64,000 bases of DNA from Nitrospira sp. (GTDB taxonomy: Bacteria; Nitrospirota; Nitrospiria; Nitrospirales; Nitrospiraceae), in NCBI GenBank assembly GCA_018242685.1, contig JAFEBM010000006.1:62001-126000 (forward strand), in the 5' to 3' direction. Below the pieces are notes generated by a model. That model was not told the DNA's origin. It did not search any database and saw only the letters and a list, made by a program, of their open reading frames with translations. Within the stretch, counting starts at the first letter, position 1, and every line of letters starts with the position of its first letter. Positions 7,841-16,732 of this stretch are shown piece by piece. Both the position numbers and the translations under genes were made by a program.

Positions 7841-8524
7841 CTAGCAGCGGACTGTGAGGCTCGCGTGGGCTTTGACATGTTTTACCGCGGAATAGCGGTT
7901 GTGGAGATGGAGTTTATCGAGGATATTGTGGACATGATTTTTGACGGTAGAAACTTCAATGTGCAGATGAGCCGCGATCTCCTTGTTCGTCAAGCCTTCG
8001 TCGATCAGTCTCACGATTTCCGTTTCACGCTTTGTGAGACGGGCTCTCTCGCTGACTTGACGGCTTTCGATCTGACGAGTGAGCGCGGATACTCGATCGA
8101 AGGCCAAACTCGCAACTCGTGGTGAGCACAGAGTTTCCCCATTCATGACGGCTCGGATGTTGCCGATGAGATCGTCAAGAGATGAGTCCATCAAGAGATA
8201 GCCGGACGCTCCCTCGCCTTCAATACAGGCAAGAATATCTTCTTCTCTGTTCGGGACCCCCACGACGATGGTCTTCATTCTCAGAGAGGAGACATCCACC
8301 CGTTCGCTTGGATCAACGTACTGTTGCCGCCGACACAAACCAAAGTCGATGATGAGGAGGTCTGGCCTACAGGCAGCAACGGCTTTCCAGTTCTCTTGAT
8401 CCAGTCCGGCTGCGCTATGCACGATGGAGATCAGTTGGGTTTGGGCCAAGTAATGTCGCAAACAGTCCCGATAGAGCCCGTCTCTATGAGCAATGGCAAT
8501 GCGGATATCGTGACAAGGCATCAT
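7841..8524 (-). CDS. NarL/FixJ-family response regulator (receiver + LuxR-type HTH)
   Basis: This 227-residue protein has a receiver domain (IRIAIAHRDGLYRDCLRHYL; likely phosphoacceptor Asp60 in DLLIIDFG) and a C-terminal LuxR helix-turn-helix at about 163-225 (LTKRETEIVRLIDEGLTNKEI, then STVKNHVHNIL). It is a DNA-binding response regulator. No histidine kinase is visible nearby. It precedes the atypical receiver gene and the eCIS genes on the same strand, with a 188-base gap, so a role in their control is plausible but unproven. Confidence 0.9.
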   Translation of the reverse strand: MMPCHDIRIAIAHRDGLYRDCLRHYLAQTQLISIVHSAAGLDQENWKAVAACRPDLLIIDFGLCRRQQYVDPSERVDVSSLRMKTIVVGVPNREEDILACIEGEGASGYLLMDSSLDDLIGNIRAVMNGETLCSPRVASLAFDRVSALTRQIESRQVSERARLTKRETEIVRLIDEGLTNKEIAAHLHIEVSTVKNHVHNILDKLHLHNRYSAVKHVKAHASLTVRC

Positions 8525-8958
8525 CGATAGCCCACGTCCAGCAACCCTTCAGAAAGCCTCCTCGCCTTCGGCGAAGATATCCACGGCGTCGCTACTGTGT
8601 GAGGATCTGGTCACAAAGACCGTGGCTAACGGCCAAATTGCGGTAGAGGACTCCGGCTTCTTCTGCTGTTAACCTGCGGGAACTGGGTCGAGTCATCAGC
8701 ACCGTCTCACACAAAGCTACAGAACGGCTTGCGTACAAGTTCTTAATCCAAAGAGTGGGAAATGTAAACCTACTAAATCTCGTGTTTCACAATCTCGTGC
8801 GGTACTCCTAATTTCGTCAATCCTGTAGGAGCAGGTTCGATGCTACGTTGCTCTGGCGCACCCAATAATGCCGGCTAGTGTAAGAAACCTGGGAGAGGCT
8901 TCACCTGTATCCGATTCGTTGTTACATGAATCTAGAACGATACAGATATACGATGGTT
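8525..8958 (-). other. 434-base intergenic region with one weak small ORF
   Basis: No supported gene is seen. On the minus strand a 34-codon ORF (8592-8696) reads MTRPSSRRLTAEEAGVLYRNL and ends GLCDQILTQ; it has a plausible helical composition but only a poor ribosome site, so I do not call it a gene. The remainder is AT-richer than its surroundings and probably holds the promoter of the response-regulator gene. Confidence 0.3.
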
Positions 8959-9118
8959 TTATGCGCTCTTGAATTTCGTGAGTTTCGCAAACAGGATGGC
9001 GGAGAAGGGAAGAGCCAGTCCGATCACCAATTGCGTGATCAAGAAGGTCGCCGAGCCGGCTGTAGTCAGTCGGTGTCTGAACGGCGCCGGTGCTAAGTAT
9101 TCGAACTTATCCAAAGCC
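8959..9118 (-). pseudogene. Truncated copy of the FBT/MFS transporter 3' end
   Basis: This stretch repeats the last ~120 bases of the transporter gene at 9814-11448: 64 consecutive bases (8981-9044) are identical to 9836-9899, and flanking bases match well. Read on the minus strand it encodes ITQLVIGLALPFSAILFAK and ends KLTKFKSA with TAA, the same C-terminal helix as the full transporter. Upstream of the similarity the sequence diverges (ALDKFEYLAPAPFRHRL) and the rest of the transporter is absent. It is most simply the tail of a second transporter copy that was deleted, or a partial duplication. It and the full gene bracket hicBA. Confidence 0.75.
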
Positions 9119-9256
9119 ATGACCGGAAACGCGGCTCCATGATCGTTGCCACACAGCTCTCACAATCAAAAAGAGAGCTGGATACCATTTGACCCGTCGT
9201 GCATACCGGACGAGAGCGGCGATGGCCGCTTGGCATCACAGTCACATGATTTAGGA

Positions 9257-9484
9257 CTACAGCAACCCGTTCAATTGCTCGACAGACAATCGTGCTTGCT
9301 TGAGAAGGTGAGCAAGTGTGGAACGTTTGAGAGAACGATGAGCCGGAACGGTGACTTTCAACACTTCTGTGGGAAGGCGCTTCTGCAGGCGGATGTGGCT
9401 GCCCTTCTGACGGACGATCACCCAGCCATCTCGCTGCAGGGCCCGAAGCACCGCGAGGTACGAGAGGCTCGGGACTTTACTCAT
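9257..9484 (-). CDS. hicA: HicA-family mRNA interferase toxin
   Basis: The 75-residue protein has the HicA dsRBD-like fold pattern: LRALQRDGWVIVRQKGSHIRL contains the GSH catalytic His motif, followed by VTVPAHRSLKRSTLAHLLKQA. HicA toxins cleave mRNA when freed from HicB. The ATG overlaps the hicB stop by four bases (ATGA), so the antitoxin gene comes first in the transcript. The size is typical and the sequence looks intact. Confidence 0.88.
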   Translation of the reverse strand: MSKVPSLSYLAVLRALQRDGWVIVRQKGSHIRLQKRLPTEVLKVTVPAHRSLKRSTLAHLLKQARLSVEQLNGLL

Positions 9485-9684
9485 ACGGCTAGCTCGATCT
9501 CCTCAGCCTCGGAGCTCAAGGTCAGATCATCTTCAACCGGCTCCAGGTACAGCTCGATGGCCTCTCGAATGTTCTTGATCGCCTCTTCTTTGCTCTCTCC
9601 TTCGCTGATACAGCCAGGAAGGGCAGGAACAAACACGGTGAATCCACCGTCGTCACTTGGTTCCAACACCACTTTAAGTTTCAT
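9481..9684 (-). CDS. hicB: HicB-family antitoxin
   Basis: I start at the ATG at 9684 (MKLKVVLEPSDDGGFTVFVP) because the residues upstream are not HicB-like. The 67-residue protein has the partial RNase-H-like HicB fold: ALPGCISEGESKEEAIKNIREAIELYLEP. It lacks a C-terminal helix-turn-helix, so it is the short HicB form, which neutralises HicA and may not itself bind DNA. It overlaps hicA by four bases. The module lies between a truncated and a complete transporter 3' end. Confidence 0.87.
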   Translation of the reverse strand: MKLKVVLEPSDDGGFTVFVPALPGCISEGESKEEAIKNIREAIELYLEPVEDDLTLSSEAEEIELAV

Positions 9685-9813
9685 GGACGCCTCATTCGAT
9701 GTCTGTGCAAAGCATAACAAACTGGTCAGCGAGGAGGCAATGAGAGGATGAATACACAACCGGCCACGTGAAGTGGACTGTAAATTCTTTCGCGCAACTG
9801 TTGGACCAACGAT

Positions 9814-11448
9814 CTATGCGCTCTTGAACTTGGTAAGTTTCGCAAACAGGATGGCGGAGAAGGGAAGAGCCAGTCCGATCACCAATTGCGTGATCAAGAG
9901 ATCGCCGAGTTGGCTGTAATCGGCTGGAGTCTGGAGAGCACTGGTCGCTTGATCACGTACTGCCCTGCTGATGACGAAGATCTCATTAAGATACTTGGTG
10001 CCGAGTTGACTGAATGAAAGGGCAAGATTGGTGAAGGAAGCCATCACGGCAAAGAAGGTGGCTTTCAGATTGGCGGGAGCCGAGTTCGCGATCCAGGCCA
10101 GCATCGGAATCATGGAGATCTGCACGAGGGGCGATTCCAGCGCCGTGTCGACCAAGGCGATGAACCTGGCATCGACCACTCCGCCGGTCACTTTTTCCGT
10201 CCATTCGTGCACTCCATAGAACATGCCCACGATCGGGAGAGAAAGGATGGTCCCGACGACGGTCAAAAATCCGACCACGTACATGATCGAACGTTCGGCC
10301 ATAAAGCGCCGAAAGACGAACATGCCCACCAAGGCCAAAATACCGCCGATCAAGGAAAGGACGGACAAGAACTGTTGATCGAACTTCAGGTCATCGATCA
10401 TCCACCAAGTCGACCCTGGGCCGGGCCCTGGAATCGCACGCAAGGCGAAGATGACCGCAGCGGTGCCGACCAAGGTGAGCCGCTTATCATGCTCCAGTTC
10501 CTGAACGAGTTTCGACATCAAGAACAGCACGATGCTCATCGAACCGGCGAACACGATCTCCTCCCGATATGGGAATCCGCCCAATCCCACCGTCAACGTG
10601 AAGAGAACAAAGGCAGCACTTCCGCCGAGGATCCACCAATTCGGTTTTGTCGGCTCGGTCTCCACATCACGCACATCCACCATCTGCCGGGCCTGCTCCG
10701 GCGAGAATCCTTCCTGAACAAATCGCTGCATCTGCCGTCGCTTGAGCCGCCACGCTAATCCGACCCCCGCCACAGAGACGACCGGGATCACCATGGCCAT
10801 CAGGTAGATGTTCTTGTACAACCGAACGAGGTCGGCTTGCGGCATTCCTTCCGTCCCACTGAAGACATACACATTGATGAGCGCCACGAGGATCCCACCG
10901 CCGACAATTGCAACACGTCCGAGTGTCTGCATCGTGGTATGCATCAACTTGCGCGTTTGATCATCGAATGGGTGTCCCTGATCGTCGACACGAGGGACCG
11001 CTTCAACGGTCATGGCGTCCGCAACGACGTCTTGAACGACATACCCGATGGGAGCAAGCAGAACGCTGAGGACGTACCAGATTTCAGCGGGAAAGATCGT
11101 CGTCATCGCTTCGCGATTGCCGATCAACAGGGCCATGATCCCGAGGCTGATCGTCAACAGCCCTGCGCCCAACCCAACGAGCCAGCTCTTCCATCGCCAC
11201 ACAAGATCGACCGTGTGGCCGATCGGCATCTTCAAGGCCCAGGGAATCCCCGCCCAAAAACCGAGCGCGGCGAGAAATGCGGCGGAGAGTCCGAGGTAGT
11301 CTTTGACGAAGAACGTCCCGACGATACCGGTAAGGCCTGAAATACCGTAGGCGACATAGACCATGAGCGGAGGCAGATAGGACAACCGCATCTCGCGACC
11401 GAGAGAAAGAATATTGCGATCAATCCACTGTGCGACGAATGAGAGCAT
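9814..11448 (-). CDS. Folate-biopterin-type (FBT)/MFS membrane transporter
   Basis: The start is the ATG at 11448, two bases after the stop of the preceding gene; the longer open frame only overlaps that gene. The 544-residue protein has about 12 hydrophobic segments, beginning LPPLMVYVAYGISGLTGIVG and containing EIWYVLSVLLAPIGYVVQDV-V-ADAMTVEAV, a pattern of the BT1/FBT family within the major facilitator superfamily. The substrate is unknown; pteridines or folates are known for some family members only. It ends the long RND-led gene string. Its last ~120 bases are duplicated at 8959-9080. Confidence 0.75.
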   Translation of the reverse strand: MLSFVAQWIDRNILSLGREMRLSYLPPLMVYVAYGISGLTGIVGTFFVKDYLGLSAAFLAALGFWAGIPWALKMPIGHTVDLVWRWKSWLVGLGAGLLTISLGIMALLIGNREAMTTIFPAEIWYVLSVLLAPIGYVVQDVVADAMTVEAVPRVDDQGHPFDDQTRKLMHTTMQTLGRVAIVGGGILVALINVYVFSGTEGMPQADLVRLYKNIYLMAMVIPVVSVAGVGLAWRLKRRQMQRFVQEGFSPEQARQMVDVRDVETEPTKPNWWILGGSAAFVLFTLTVGLGGFPYREEIVFAGSMSIVLFLMSKLVQELEHDKRLTLVGTAAVIFALRAIPGPGPGSTWWMIDDLKFDQQFLSVLSLIGGILALVGMFVFRRFMAERSIMYVVGFLTVVGTILSLPIVGMFYGVHEWTEKVTGGVVDARFIALVDTALESPLVQISMIPMLAWIANSAPANLKATFFAVMASFTNLALSFSQLGTKYLNEIFVISRAVRDQATSALQTPADYSQLGDLLITQLVIGLALPFSAILFAKLTKFKSA

Positions 11449-11450
11449 CT

Positions 11451-12332
11451 CTAGCGCAAGACACGGCCCTTTTCGCACCGCTCGACCAATGCCCGGAGTT
11501 GTGCTCGCATGTCGGTCGAAGCGAGATGCACTCGATCGCCATGCCCGGCCAGTACCCATTCAAACGGGTAGTCGAGAAGTTTCCGGATGGACTCAATCAA
11601 CGTCCATCTTCTCCAAATGAGACGAGTCGGAGCCGCCAATGATTTGCCATGAGAATCCCACCAGAGATGGTCGCCGGTGAAGAGAAATCGCTCCCGGTAC
11701 AGCAGGGCTATGCATCCGGCTGTATGGCCCGGCACGGGAATGATTTGAAACTCTGCTCCGACTTGAACCGTCTCCTCCCCTCCAATCACCCATTCTGCAG
11801 TCGGAGCGGCATCGCTATCCGCCTGATGGATGATGCGCTTCGCGCCGAAATGCGCGGCATACTTGTCCGCATCCGCCACGTCATCCTTGTGTGTCAGAAA
11901 GACATGGGCGATCCCTCCCCGTCGCTCAAAGGCTTCAACGAGATGCTTGATGTACCGAGGAGAGTCGATCAGCCAGTTGCCGTCCGGATGTTCAACGAAA
12001 AAACTATTCGCTCCGAACGATTTCTCTGAATTGAAACCGCAATAACTCACCCCGTTCTCAATCCGGAGGGGAAAGCTCGCCATGGCTGTTTGCAATCGCG
12101 CCTTGTCGCTGTGTTCAGTGCCGATCGAGCCGACGGGACATGCAAGCAAGGCCTGGTACGCTTGATGAGTGTGCAGGTCACGATCCGGCTGGCGGCTGAC
12201 AGCGGAATAGTCGCCGACTTCTTCGAAGCTCAGCGGCGCCAATTGGCGGCAGGTGTCGCAATTGATGCAGGTCGCATCCACATAGAAATTACCGGGGACG
12301 TTGGAATCGAGGCGCTTGTTTCGATCAGCCAT
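11451..12332 (-). CDS. Ferredoxin-metallo-beta-lactamase-fold fusion protein
   Basis: The 293-residue protein joins an N-terminal single-cluster ferredoxin domain (CINCDTC near residue 22-28 and a distal ACPVGSIG near 65) to a metallo-beta-lactamase-fold hydrolase. The hydrolase keeps VFLTHKDDVADADKY, VPGHTAGC, LFTGDHLWW and LAGHGDRV. The first metal motif is the variant HxxDD rather than HxHxDH, so metal binding may differ from classical members. The start TGATG overlaps the glycosylase stop by one base. Related ferredoxin-MBL fusions are of unknown function; a redox or detoxification reaction is my inference. Confidence 0.82.
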   Translation of the reverse strand: MADRNKRLDSNVPGNFYVDATCINCDTCRQLAPLSFEEVGDYSAVSRQPDRDLHTHQAYQALLACPVGSIGTEHSDKARLQTAMASFPLRIENGVSYCGFNSEKSFGANSFFVEHPDGNWLIDSPRYIKHLVEAFERRGGIAHVFLTHKDDVADADKYAAHFGAKRIIHQADSDAAPTAEWVIGGEETVQVGAEFQIIPVPGHTAGCIALLYRERFLFTGDHLWWDSHGKSLAAPTRLIWRRWTLIESIRKLLDYPFEWVLAGHGDRVHLASTDMRAQLRALVERCEKGRVLR

Positions 12333-12973
12333 CAGAACACTTCCATAGCTCGTTTTTCTCGATCAGCGGCACGCCAGAGGTACCAAGCGGCAGCCGTACG
12401 ATAGGGTCTCCATCGTTCGCCATATTGTAACAGCTGTTTTGGCGTGGGCATCATGAGCCGTCGGTAGGCTATGCGGAAACCGTTGCGCAGGCCGAAATCA
12501 TCGACCGGCAACACATCAGGACGCCCCAACTGAAAGATCAGCAGCATTTCGACCGTCCATTGGCCGATGCCTCGGACTTCGATCAGTCTCCTGATAATCG
12601 CCTCATCAGCCAATTGCCTGATCGTACGGTTTGTCGGCACAGTCCCGTCCAGGGTCTTTGCTGCCAGATCACGAAGCGCCAAAATCTTCGGTCCCGAGAA
12701 ACCGGCTTTCCTGACCGATCTCATGTGCATGGCAAGCAGCTCATCCGGACGAGGAAATCTCCGGCCGGGAAAGAGCGCAATAAACCGCTTGAGGATGCTC
12801 TCGGCGGCTTTGTCGTGGAGCTGTTGGTAGGCGATCGCGCGAACCAACGACTCGAACGGCGAGCGGCGTCCTTTCGGCTTTAGTGTGAAAGGGCCGATCT
12901 CCTCGATCAACCGACGCATGACGGGGTCAACTTTGGAAAGATAGTCGGTCGGTTCAGAATCGAGACGACCCAT
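12332..12973 (-). CDS. DNA-3-methyladenine glycosylase II family (AlkA-like, HhH-GPD)
   Basis: The true start is the ATG at 12973, overlapping the preceding stop by one base (TAATG); the longer open frame upstream lies over the NmrA gene. The 213-residue protein has the HhH-GPD fold: FESLVRAIAYQQLHDKAAESI, the hairpin LIEVRGIGQWTVEMLLIF, and the catalytic Asp in DVLPVDDFGLRNG. It would remove alkylated bases from DNA. It lacks the Cys iron-sulfur loop of Nth/MutY. Its position in an efflux/redox operon suggests a coordinated response to reactive compounds. Confidence 0.88.
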   Translation of the reverse strand: MGRLDSEPTDYLSKVDPVMRRLIEEIGPFTLKPKGRRSPFESLVRAIAYQQLHDKAAESILKRFIALFPGRRFPRPDELLAMHMRSVRKAGFSGPKILALRDLAAKTLDGTVPTNRTIRQLADEAIIRRLIEVRGIGQWTVEMLLIFQLGRPDVLPVDDFGLRNGFRIAYRRLMMPTPKQLLQYGERWRPYRTAAAWYLWRAADREKRAMEVF

Positions 12974-13923
12974 TACGTCAGCGGAATACGGCTCTTGTTC
13001 TGTGCCAGCCAAACGTCGAACGTCTGAAGTTCGGGATTCAAGCTCCTCGCGACGGCAGGGTTGCGTGCTCCACAGAATGCTTCGTTGAAATCGCGCTTGA
13101 ACTGAAACATGTTGCCGAGGTCGTCGGCGCCCTTGAACCCGAACGCTCGATACTGTTCCGGAGTCATCGCATTGTACCGCACAGGTTGCCCCAAGACCTT
13201 GCTCATGGCCGCCGCCATTTCTTGGCCGATCAAATGTTCGCCGGCAATCCCGACTGTCTTTCCGATGTACTCTTGACCTCTCTTGAAAATTCCAAAGGCG
13301 CACTTTCCAATGTCCTCGACCGCGATCCCCGGCAGCTTTTTGTCTCCCATGGCCAAGGTGAACAGGAGCGTGCCATCCGGCCCCTTCTTTGGTCCCATGC
13401 CGAAGAAGATCAAATTGTCCCAATAAAAGGACGTCAACAGAAATGTCACGGGAAGGCCTAACTTGGTGAACTCCCGCTCTACTTCTCCCTTCGCATCGAA
13501 GTGTGGAACTTTGTACTTTCCCATCAATGTCGGCATACGGTTATCCGACAGCGGCACCCATTTGCGTGTATCTTCCAGTGTAGACCAGATGACATGTTTC
13601 ACGTCCATGGCCTTTGCTGCCTCGGCCTGGTTCTTGGCCTGCGCATATTCTTTTTCTGGGGAACAATGCTCCCAGAAATTGGTCAAACAGAAGACGCCGT
13701 ACATCCCCACGAAGGCTCGCTTCAAGCCGCCCGCGTCATCCAAGTCGGCAGCAACGACCTCAGCACCAAGCTTGGCGAGAGCCTTGGCTTTGTCCGAATT
13801 CACATCCCTGGTCAACGCACGGACAATAAAGGTCTTGTCCGGATCGTTCACGATGGCCCGCACAAGCCCTCCGCCTTGCATGCCGGTTGCCCCCACGACT
13901 GCGATGATTTTTTTCTCGGTCAT
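12973..13923 (-). CDS. NmrA-like NAD(P)-binding protein
   Basis: The start is the ATG at 13923 (MTEKKIIAVVGATGMQGGGL), preceded by GAGAGGA; the longer frame is not needed. The 316-residue protein has an N-terminal Rossmann motif GATGMQGG and the NmrA/HSCARG-type pattern (VIWSTLEDTRKW, DAKGEVEREFTKLGLPVTFL, PGIAVEDIGKCAFGIF). Members bind NADP(H) and act as redox sensors or atypical reductases. The catalytic YxxxK of classical SDRs is not evident. It is coupled to the glycosylase gene. Confidence 0.85.
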   Translation of the reverse strand: MTEKKIIAVVGATGMQGGGLVRAIVNDPDKTFIVRALTRDVNSDKAKALAKLGAEVVAADLDDAGGLKRAFVGMYGVFCLTNFWEHCSPEKEYAQAKNQAEAAKAMDVKHVIWSTLEDTRKWVPLSDNRMPTLMGKYKVPHFDAKGEVEREFTKLGLPVTFLLTSFYWDNLIFFGMGPKKGPDGTLLFTLAMGDKKLPGIAVEDIGKCAFGIFKRGQEYIGKTVGIAGEHLIGQEMAAAMSKVLGQPVRYNAMTPEQYRAFGFKGADDLGNMFQFKRDFNEAFCGARNPAVARSLNPELQTFDVWLAQNKSRIPLT

Positions 13924-13961
13924 GAGAAATCCTCTCAAGAAAGGGTGTTCAAACGGGGCGG

Positions 13962-14693
13962 CTACATGACGATACCGCCGCCCACCTGAATCGTCTGCCC
14001 CGTGAGCCATCGAGCATCCTCGCTCACGATGAACGCCACAACATCGGCGATATCTTTCGGCACACCGAGCCGTTTCATCGGCGACAACTGAATGCCGATC
14101 TGCCGATATTCCTCCGTCATCATCCCGGTATCGGTAAAACCAGGCGAGACGGTATTCACCGTGATCCCCTTTGAAGCCAGTTCTTGAGCCAATCCCTTGG
14201 TGTATTGTTCCAGCGCTGCCTTGCTCCCCAGATAAGCCGTGGCTCCGGGAAAGTGGAGATGTGTCCCCCCGGTTGAGATATTCACGATCCGTCCTCCGTC
14301 TTTCAGCGCTCTTGCCGCTTCCTGCATGGCAAAGTACGGCCCCTTGGCATTCAAGGCGATCACGCTGTTAAAGTCTTCTTCTGTCGTCTCTTCAAGCGTC
14401 TTCGGCATGAATTTCCCGGCGTTGTTCACGAGAATATCCAGCCGGTTGAATTGTTTGACCGTATCGACCACCAGTCGGCGCGCGTCGGACACTTGACTCA
14501 TGTCCGCTTGGACCGCTAACGCCTTGCCGCCTTTGGCTTGGATCACCGCAACGACCTGCTGAGCTTGTTCCGCACTCTTCGAATAGTTCACCACGGCGAT
14601 GGCGCCATTGTCCGCCAGGCGTTCTGCAATGGCTCGACCGATTCCGTTGGAGGCCCCGGTCACAATCGCCACTTTTCCGCTCAATGATTTCAT
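13962..14693 (-). CDS. SDR-family oxidoreductase (FabG-like)
   Basis: The 243-residue protein is a classical short-chain dehydrogenase: cofactor motif TGASNGIG at about 13-20, NNAG at about 90, catalytic Ser in NISTGGTHL, YLGSK (Tyr and Lys) and PGFTDTGM. The substrate is unknown; clusters of this kind usually carry general 3-oxoacyl or quinone/aldehyde reductases. It lies 24 bases after the nitroreductase gene and 38 before the NmrA gene, consistent with one transcript. Confidence 0.9.
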   Translation of the reverse strand: MKSLSGKVAIVTGASNGIGRAIAERLADNGAIAVVNYSKSAEQAQQVVAVIQAKGGKALAVQADMSQVSDARRLVVDTVKQFNRLDILVNNAGKFMPKTLEETTEEDFNSVIALNAKGPYFAMQEAARALKDGGRIVNISTGGTHLHFPGATAYLGSKAALEQYTKGLAQELASKGITVNTVSPGFTDTGMMTEEYRQIGIQLSPMKRLGVPKDIADVVAFIVSEDARWLTGQTIQVGGGIVM

Positions 14694-14717
14694 CCGCTCC
14701 GCTCTCCTTTAACCCTG

Positions 14718-15314
14718 TTATGCAATGGGATTCTCCCAATGTCCTAAAAATGTCCATTCGTGAATCGGCCGACGATTCCTTGGCCGTAATTCCCGCTCTC
14801 GCAGCCGCTCAGGAAGAACGGCTGGATCACCGGGATGACCGACGGCGATCATCGCGACCGGTTCGTAGCCCAAAGGAATCCTGAGATCGACACGCGCCTT
14901 CTCCACGTCGAAACCTGCCATCTGATGAGCGGCCAACCCACAGGCCGTCGCCTGCAAGACGAGATTCTCCGCCGCCAACCCTGTATCGTGAAAGGCATGC
15001 CGGTTCGGCTTTCCGTCATCCTCGAAATTGATGCTCGCAACCGAGAGGATCAGCACCGGCGCGCGGAAGGCCCATCTCCGGTTCCCCTCGGCCAGACAAT
15101 CAAACAGCCGCTTCCACTCCGGTTCGTGGTCATATTTACTCGCCATGATAAAGCGCCAAGGCTGTTCGTTATTCGACGAAGGCGCCCAGCGAGCGGCTTC
15201 GAAAAGAGTCCGCAATAAGTCGGCGCCTACAGGGCGCTCATCAAAGGCGCGCGGACTCCAACGACGGGCGACCAAGTCATGGACTGGAAATTGAGTGTGC
15301 GTGGGCTTCTCCAT
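14718..15314 (-). CDS. Nitroreductase-family protein
   Basis: I start at the ATG at 15314 (MEKPTHTQFPVHDLVARRWS), which has AAGGA eight bases upstream; the first 38 bases overlap the end of the efflux outer-membrane gene. The 198-residue protein has FMN-binding nitroreductase features: RRWSPRAFDERPV, AARWAPSSNNEQPWRFI and GLAAENLVLQATACGLAAHQM. It probably reduces nitro or quinone substrates with NAD(P)H. Its overlap with an efflux gene indicates coexpression with the pump. Confidence 0.9.
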   Translation of the reverse strand: MEKPTHTQFPVHDLVARRWSPRAFDERPVGADLLRTLFEAARWAPSSNNEQPWRFIMASKYDHEPEWKRLFDCLAEGNRRWAFRAPVLILSVASINFEDDGKPNRHAFHDTGLAAENLVLQATACGLAAHQMAGFDVEKARVDLRIPLGYEPVAMIAVGHPGDPAVLPERLRERELRPRNRRPIHEWTFLGHWENPIA

Positions 15315-16731
15315 GGTCACTATCCTTGCTTGGATCCTTGGCCGGTTGCCCATCAGGAGACCATCCGCCGCCGAGCGCTCTGTACAACTGGATGACAGAC
15401 GCCAAATGGAACCGACGTGTACTGGTCCACGACAGCTCTGCTTGGAATAAGTCTCGTCGGGCAACGAGGACATCCAGATAGTTGGCCAACCCTCCCTTGT
15501 AGCGAAGTTCGGCGAGTTTCAACGCCGACTGCAACGCCGTGACCTGTTCCTGTTGTGATGCGCTCTGAGTGCGAGCCGTCCGAACAGCGATGAGCGAATC
15601 CTCGACTTCACGAAAGGCCGTCAGCACCGTCTGTTGATACTGTGCCAATGCTTCTTTGCTTTGGGCTTCCACCGTTTCTTGTTCGAAACCCAGTACTTGA
15701 GCATTAAAGACAGGGCCGGCCAACGCGGCGCCGAACACGCCGAAGTGGCCCGGGCTTGCAAAGATCGATTGCAATGCGGGATTCGCCATACCGGCCACCC
15801 CGGTCAACGTAACTTTAGGGAATCGCGCGGCCTTGGCGGCCCCGATACGGGCGGTGGCGGCCGCCAGCTGTCGTTCGGCAACCAACACATCGGGGCGGCG
15901 CTGCAACAGCTCGGACGGCAAGCCTGCGGGAACGTCCGGAACCAGTATCTGTTCGTCTAATGAGCGGCCACGGGCGACGGCAAAGGGTTTGCGTCCCAGC
16001 AGCACGCTCAATTGATTCTCGGCTTGAACCATCTGCCGCTGGAGTTCCGCCGCGCGGGCCGCGGCATTCGCTCGTTCCGCTTCAAACTGATCCGCATCCA
16101 GTTTCGAGGTCATCCCTTGACGCAACCGTGCCTGAGCGATCCGCACGGACTCTTCCCATGCCCGCACCGTTCGCTCCGCGATGTCGAGCTGGAGGTCGAA
16201 CTGGAGAATATTGAAGTAGGTTTCGGCAACTGTGCTGACCAGTTGAATCGTCACCGCACGGCGGTTCTCTTCCTTGGACAGCAGGTCGGCGCGAGCCGCC
16301 TCGGTGGCTCGTCTGATGCGGCCCCACAGATCCATCTCCCACGACACGTTGCCGAGGAAGTAATAGTCGAACAGATTGGGAAAGCCGGGGACCAAGAACC
16401 CGGTGTGGCGGAGAGCCGGCGCGTTCATTGTGGTCGCGATTTGCGGCAAAAAGTCGGTTCGGGCGACCAGGGCCCTCGCCCGAAATTCGTCGATGGTCGC
16501 GACGGCGCGCTGGAGGTCCCAATTGTCCTCCAGAGCCGTTCGAATGAGCTGTTGCAGTTGCTCATCACGCAGAAGATCCCACCAGGGCAGATTAGCCAAC
16601 GAAGGCAGGTCCGATCGACCCTCCGCCATCCGAAACCGATCGTCGATATCGAACCCGGGCCGGGAATAGTTTGGACCCATGGCGCAGGATAGAAGGAAAC
16701 ACGCAAGTCCGATGGCTAAAAGGGTACGCAT
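15277..16731 (-). CDS. RND efflux outer-membrane factor (NodT/OprM family lipoprotein), system 1
   Basis: The 484-residue protein has a lipoprotein signal with lipobox LLSC (Cys16) and the NodT/OprM pattern: NYSRPGFDIDDRF, LPWWDLLRDEQLQQLIRTAL, LRQGMTSKLDADQFEAERAN, GLPSELLQRRPDVLVAERQL and LRYKGGLANYLDVLVARRDL. It would form the trimeric outer-membrane channel of the tripartite pump. It starts one base after the permease stop. Its close relatives at 51644 and 60138 share the same domain order. Confidence 0.93.
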   Translation of the reverse strand: MRTLLAIGLACFLLSCAMGPNYSRPGFDIDDRFRMAEGRSDLPSLANLPWWDLLRDEQLQQLIRTALEDNWDLQRAVATIDEFRARALVARTDFLPQIATTMNAPALRHTGFLVPGFPNLFDYYFLGNVSWEMDLWGRIRRATEAARADLLSKEENRRAVTIQLVSTVAETYFNILQFDLQLDIAERTVRAWEESVRIAQARLRQGMTSKLDADQFEAERANAAARAAELQRQMVQAENQLSVLLGRKPFAVARGRSLDEQILVPDVPAGLPSELLQRRPDVLVAERQLAAATARIGAAKAARFPKVTLTGVAGMANPALQSIFASPGHFGVFGAALAGPVFNAQVLGFEQETVEAQSKEALAQYQQTVLTAFREVEDSLIAVRTARTQSASQQEQVTALQSALKLAELRYKGGLANYLDVLVARRDLFQAELSWTSTRRFHLASVIQLYRALGGGWSPDGQPAKDPSKDSDHGEAHAHSISSP

Positions 16732-16732
16732 G

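Noticed and set aside
12974..13423. Upstream extension of the glycosylase frame
   Set aside because: It lies over the NmrA gene and the glycosylase has a TAATG-coupled start.
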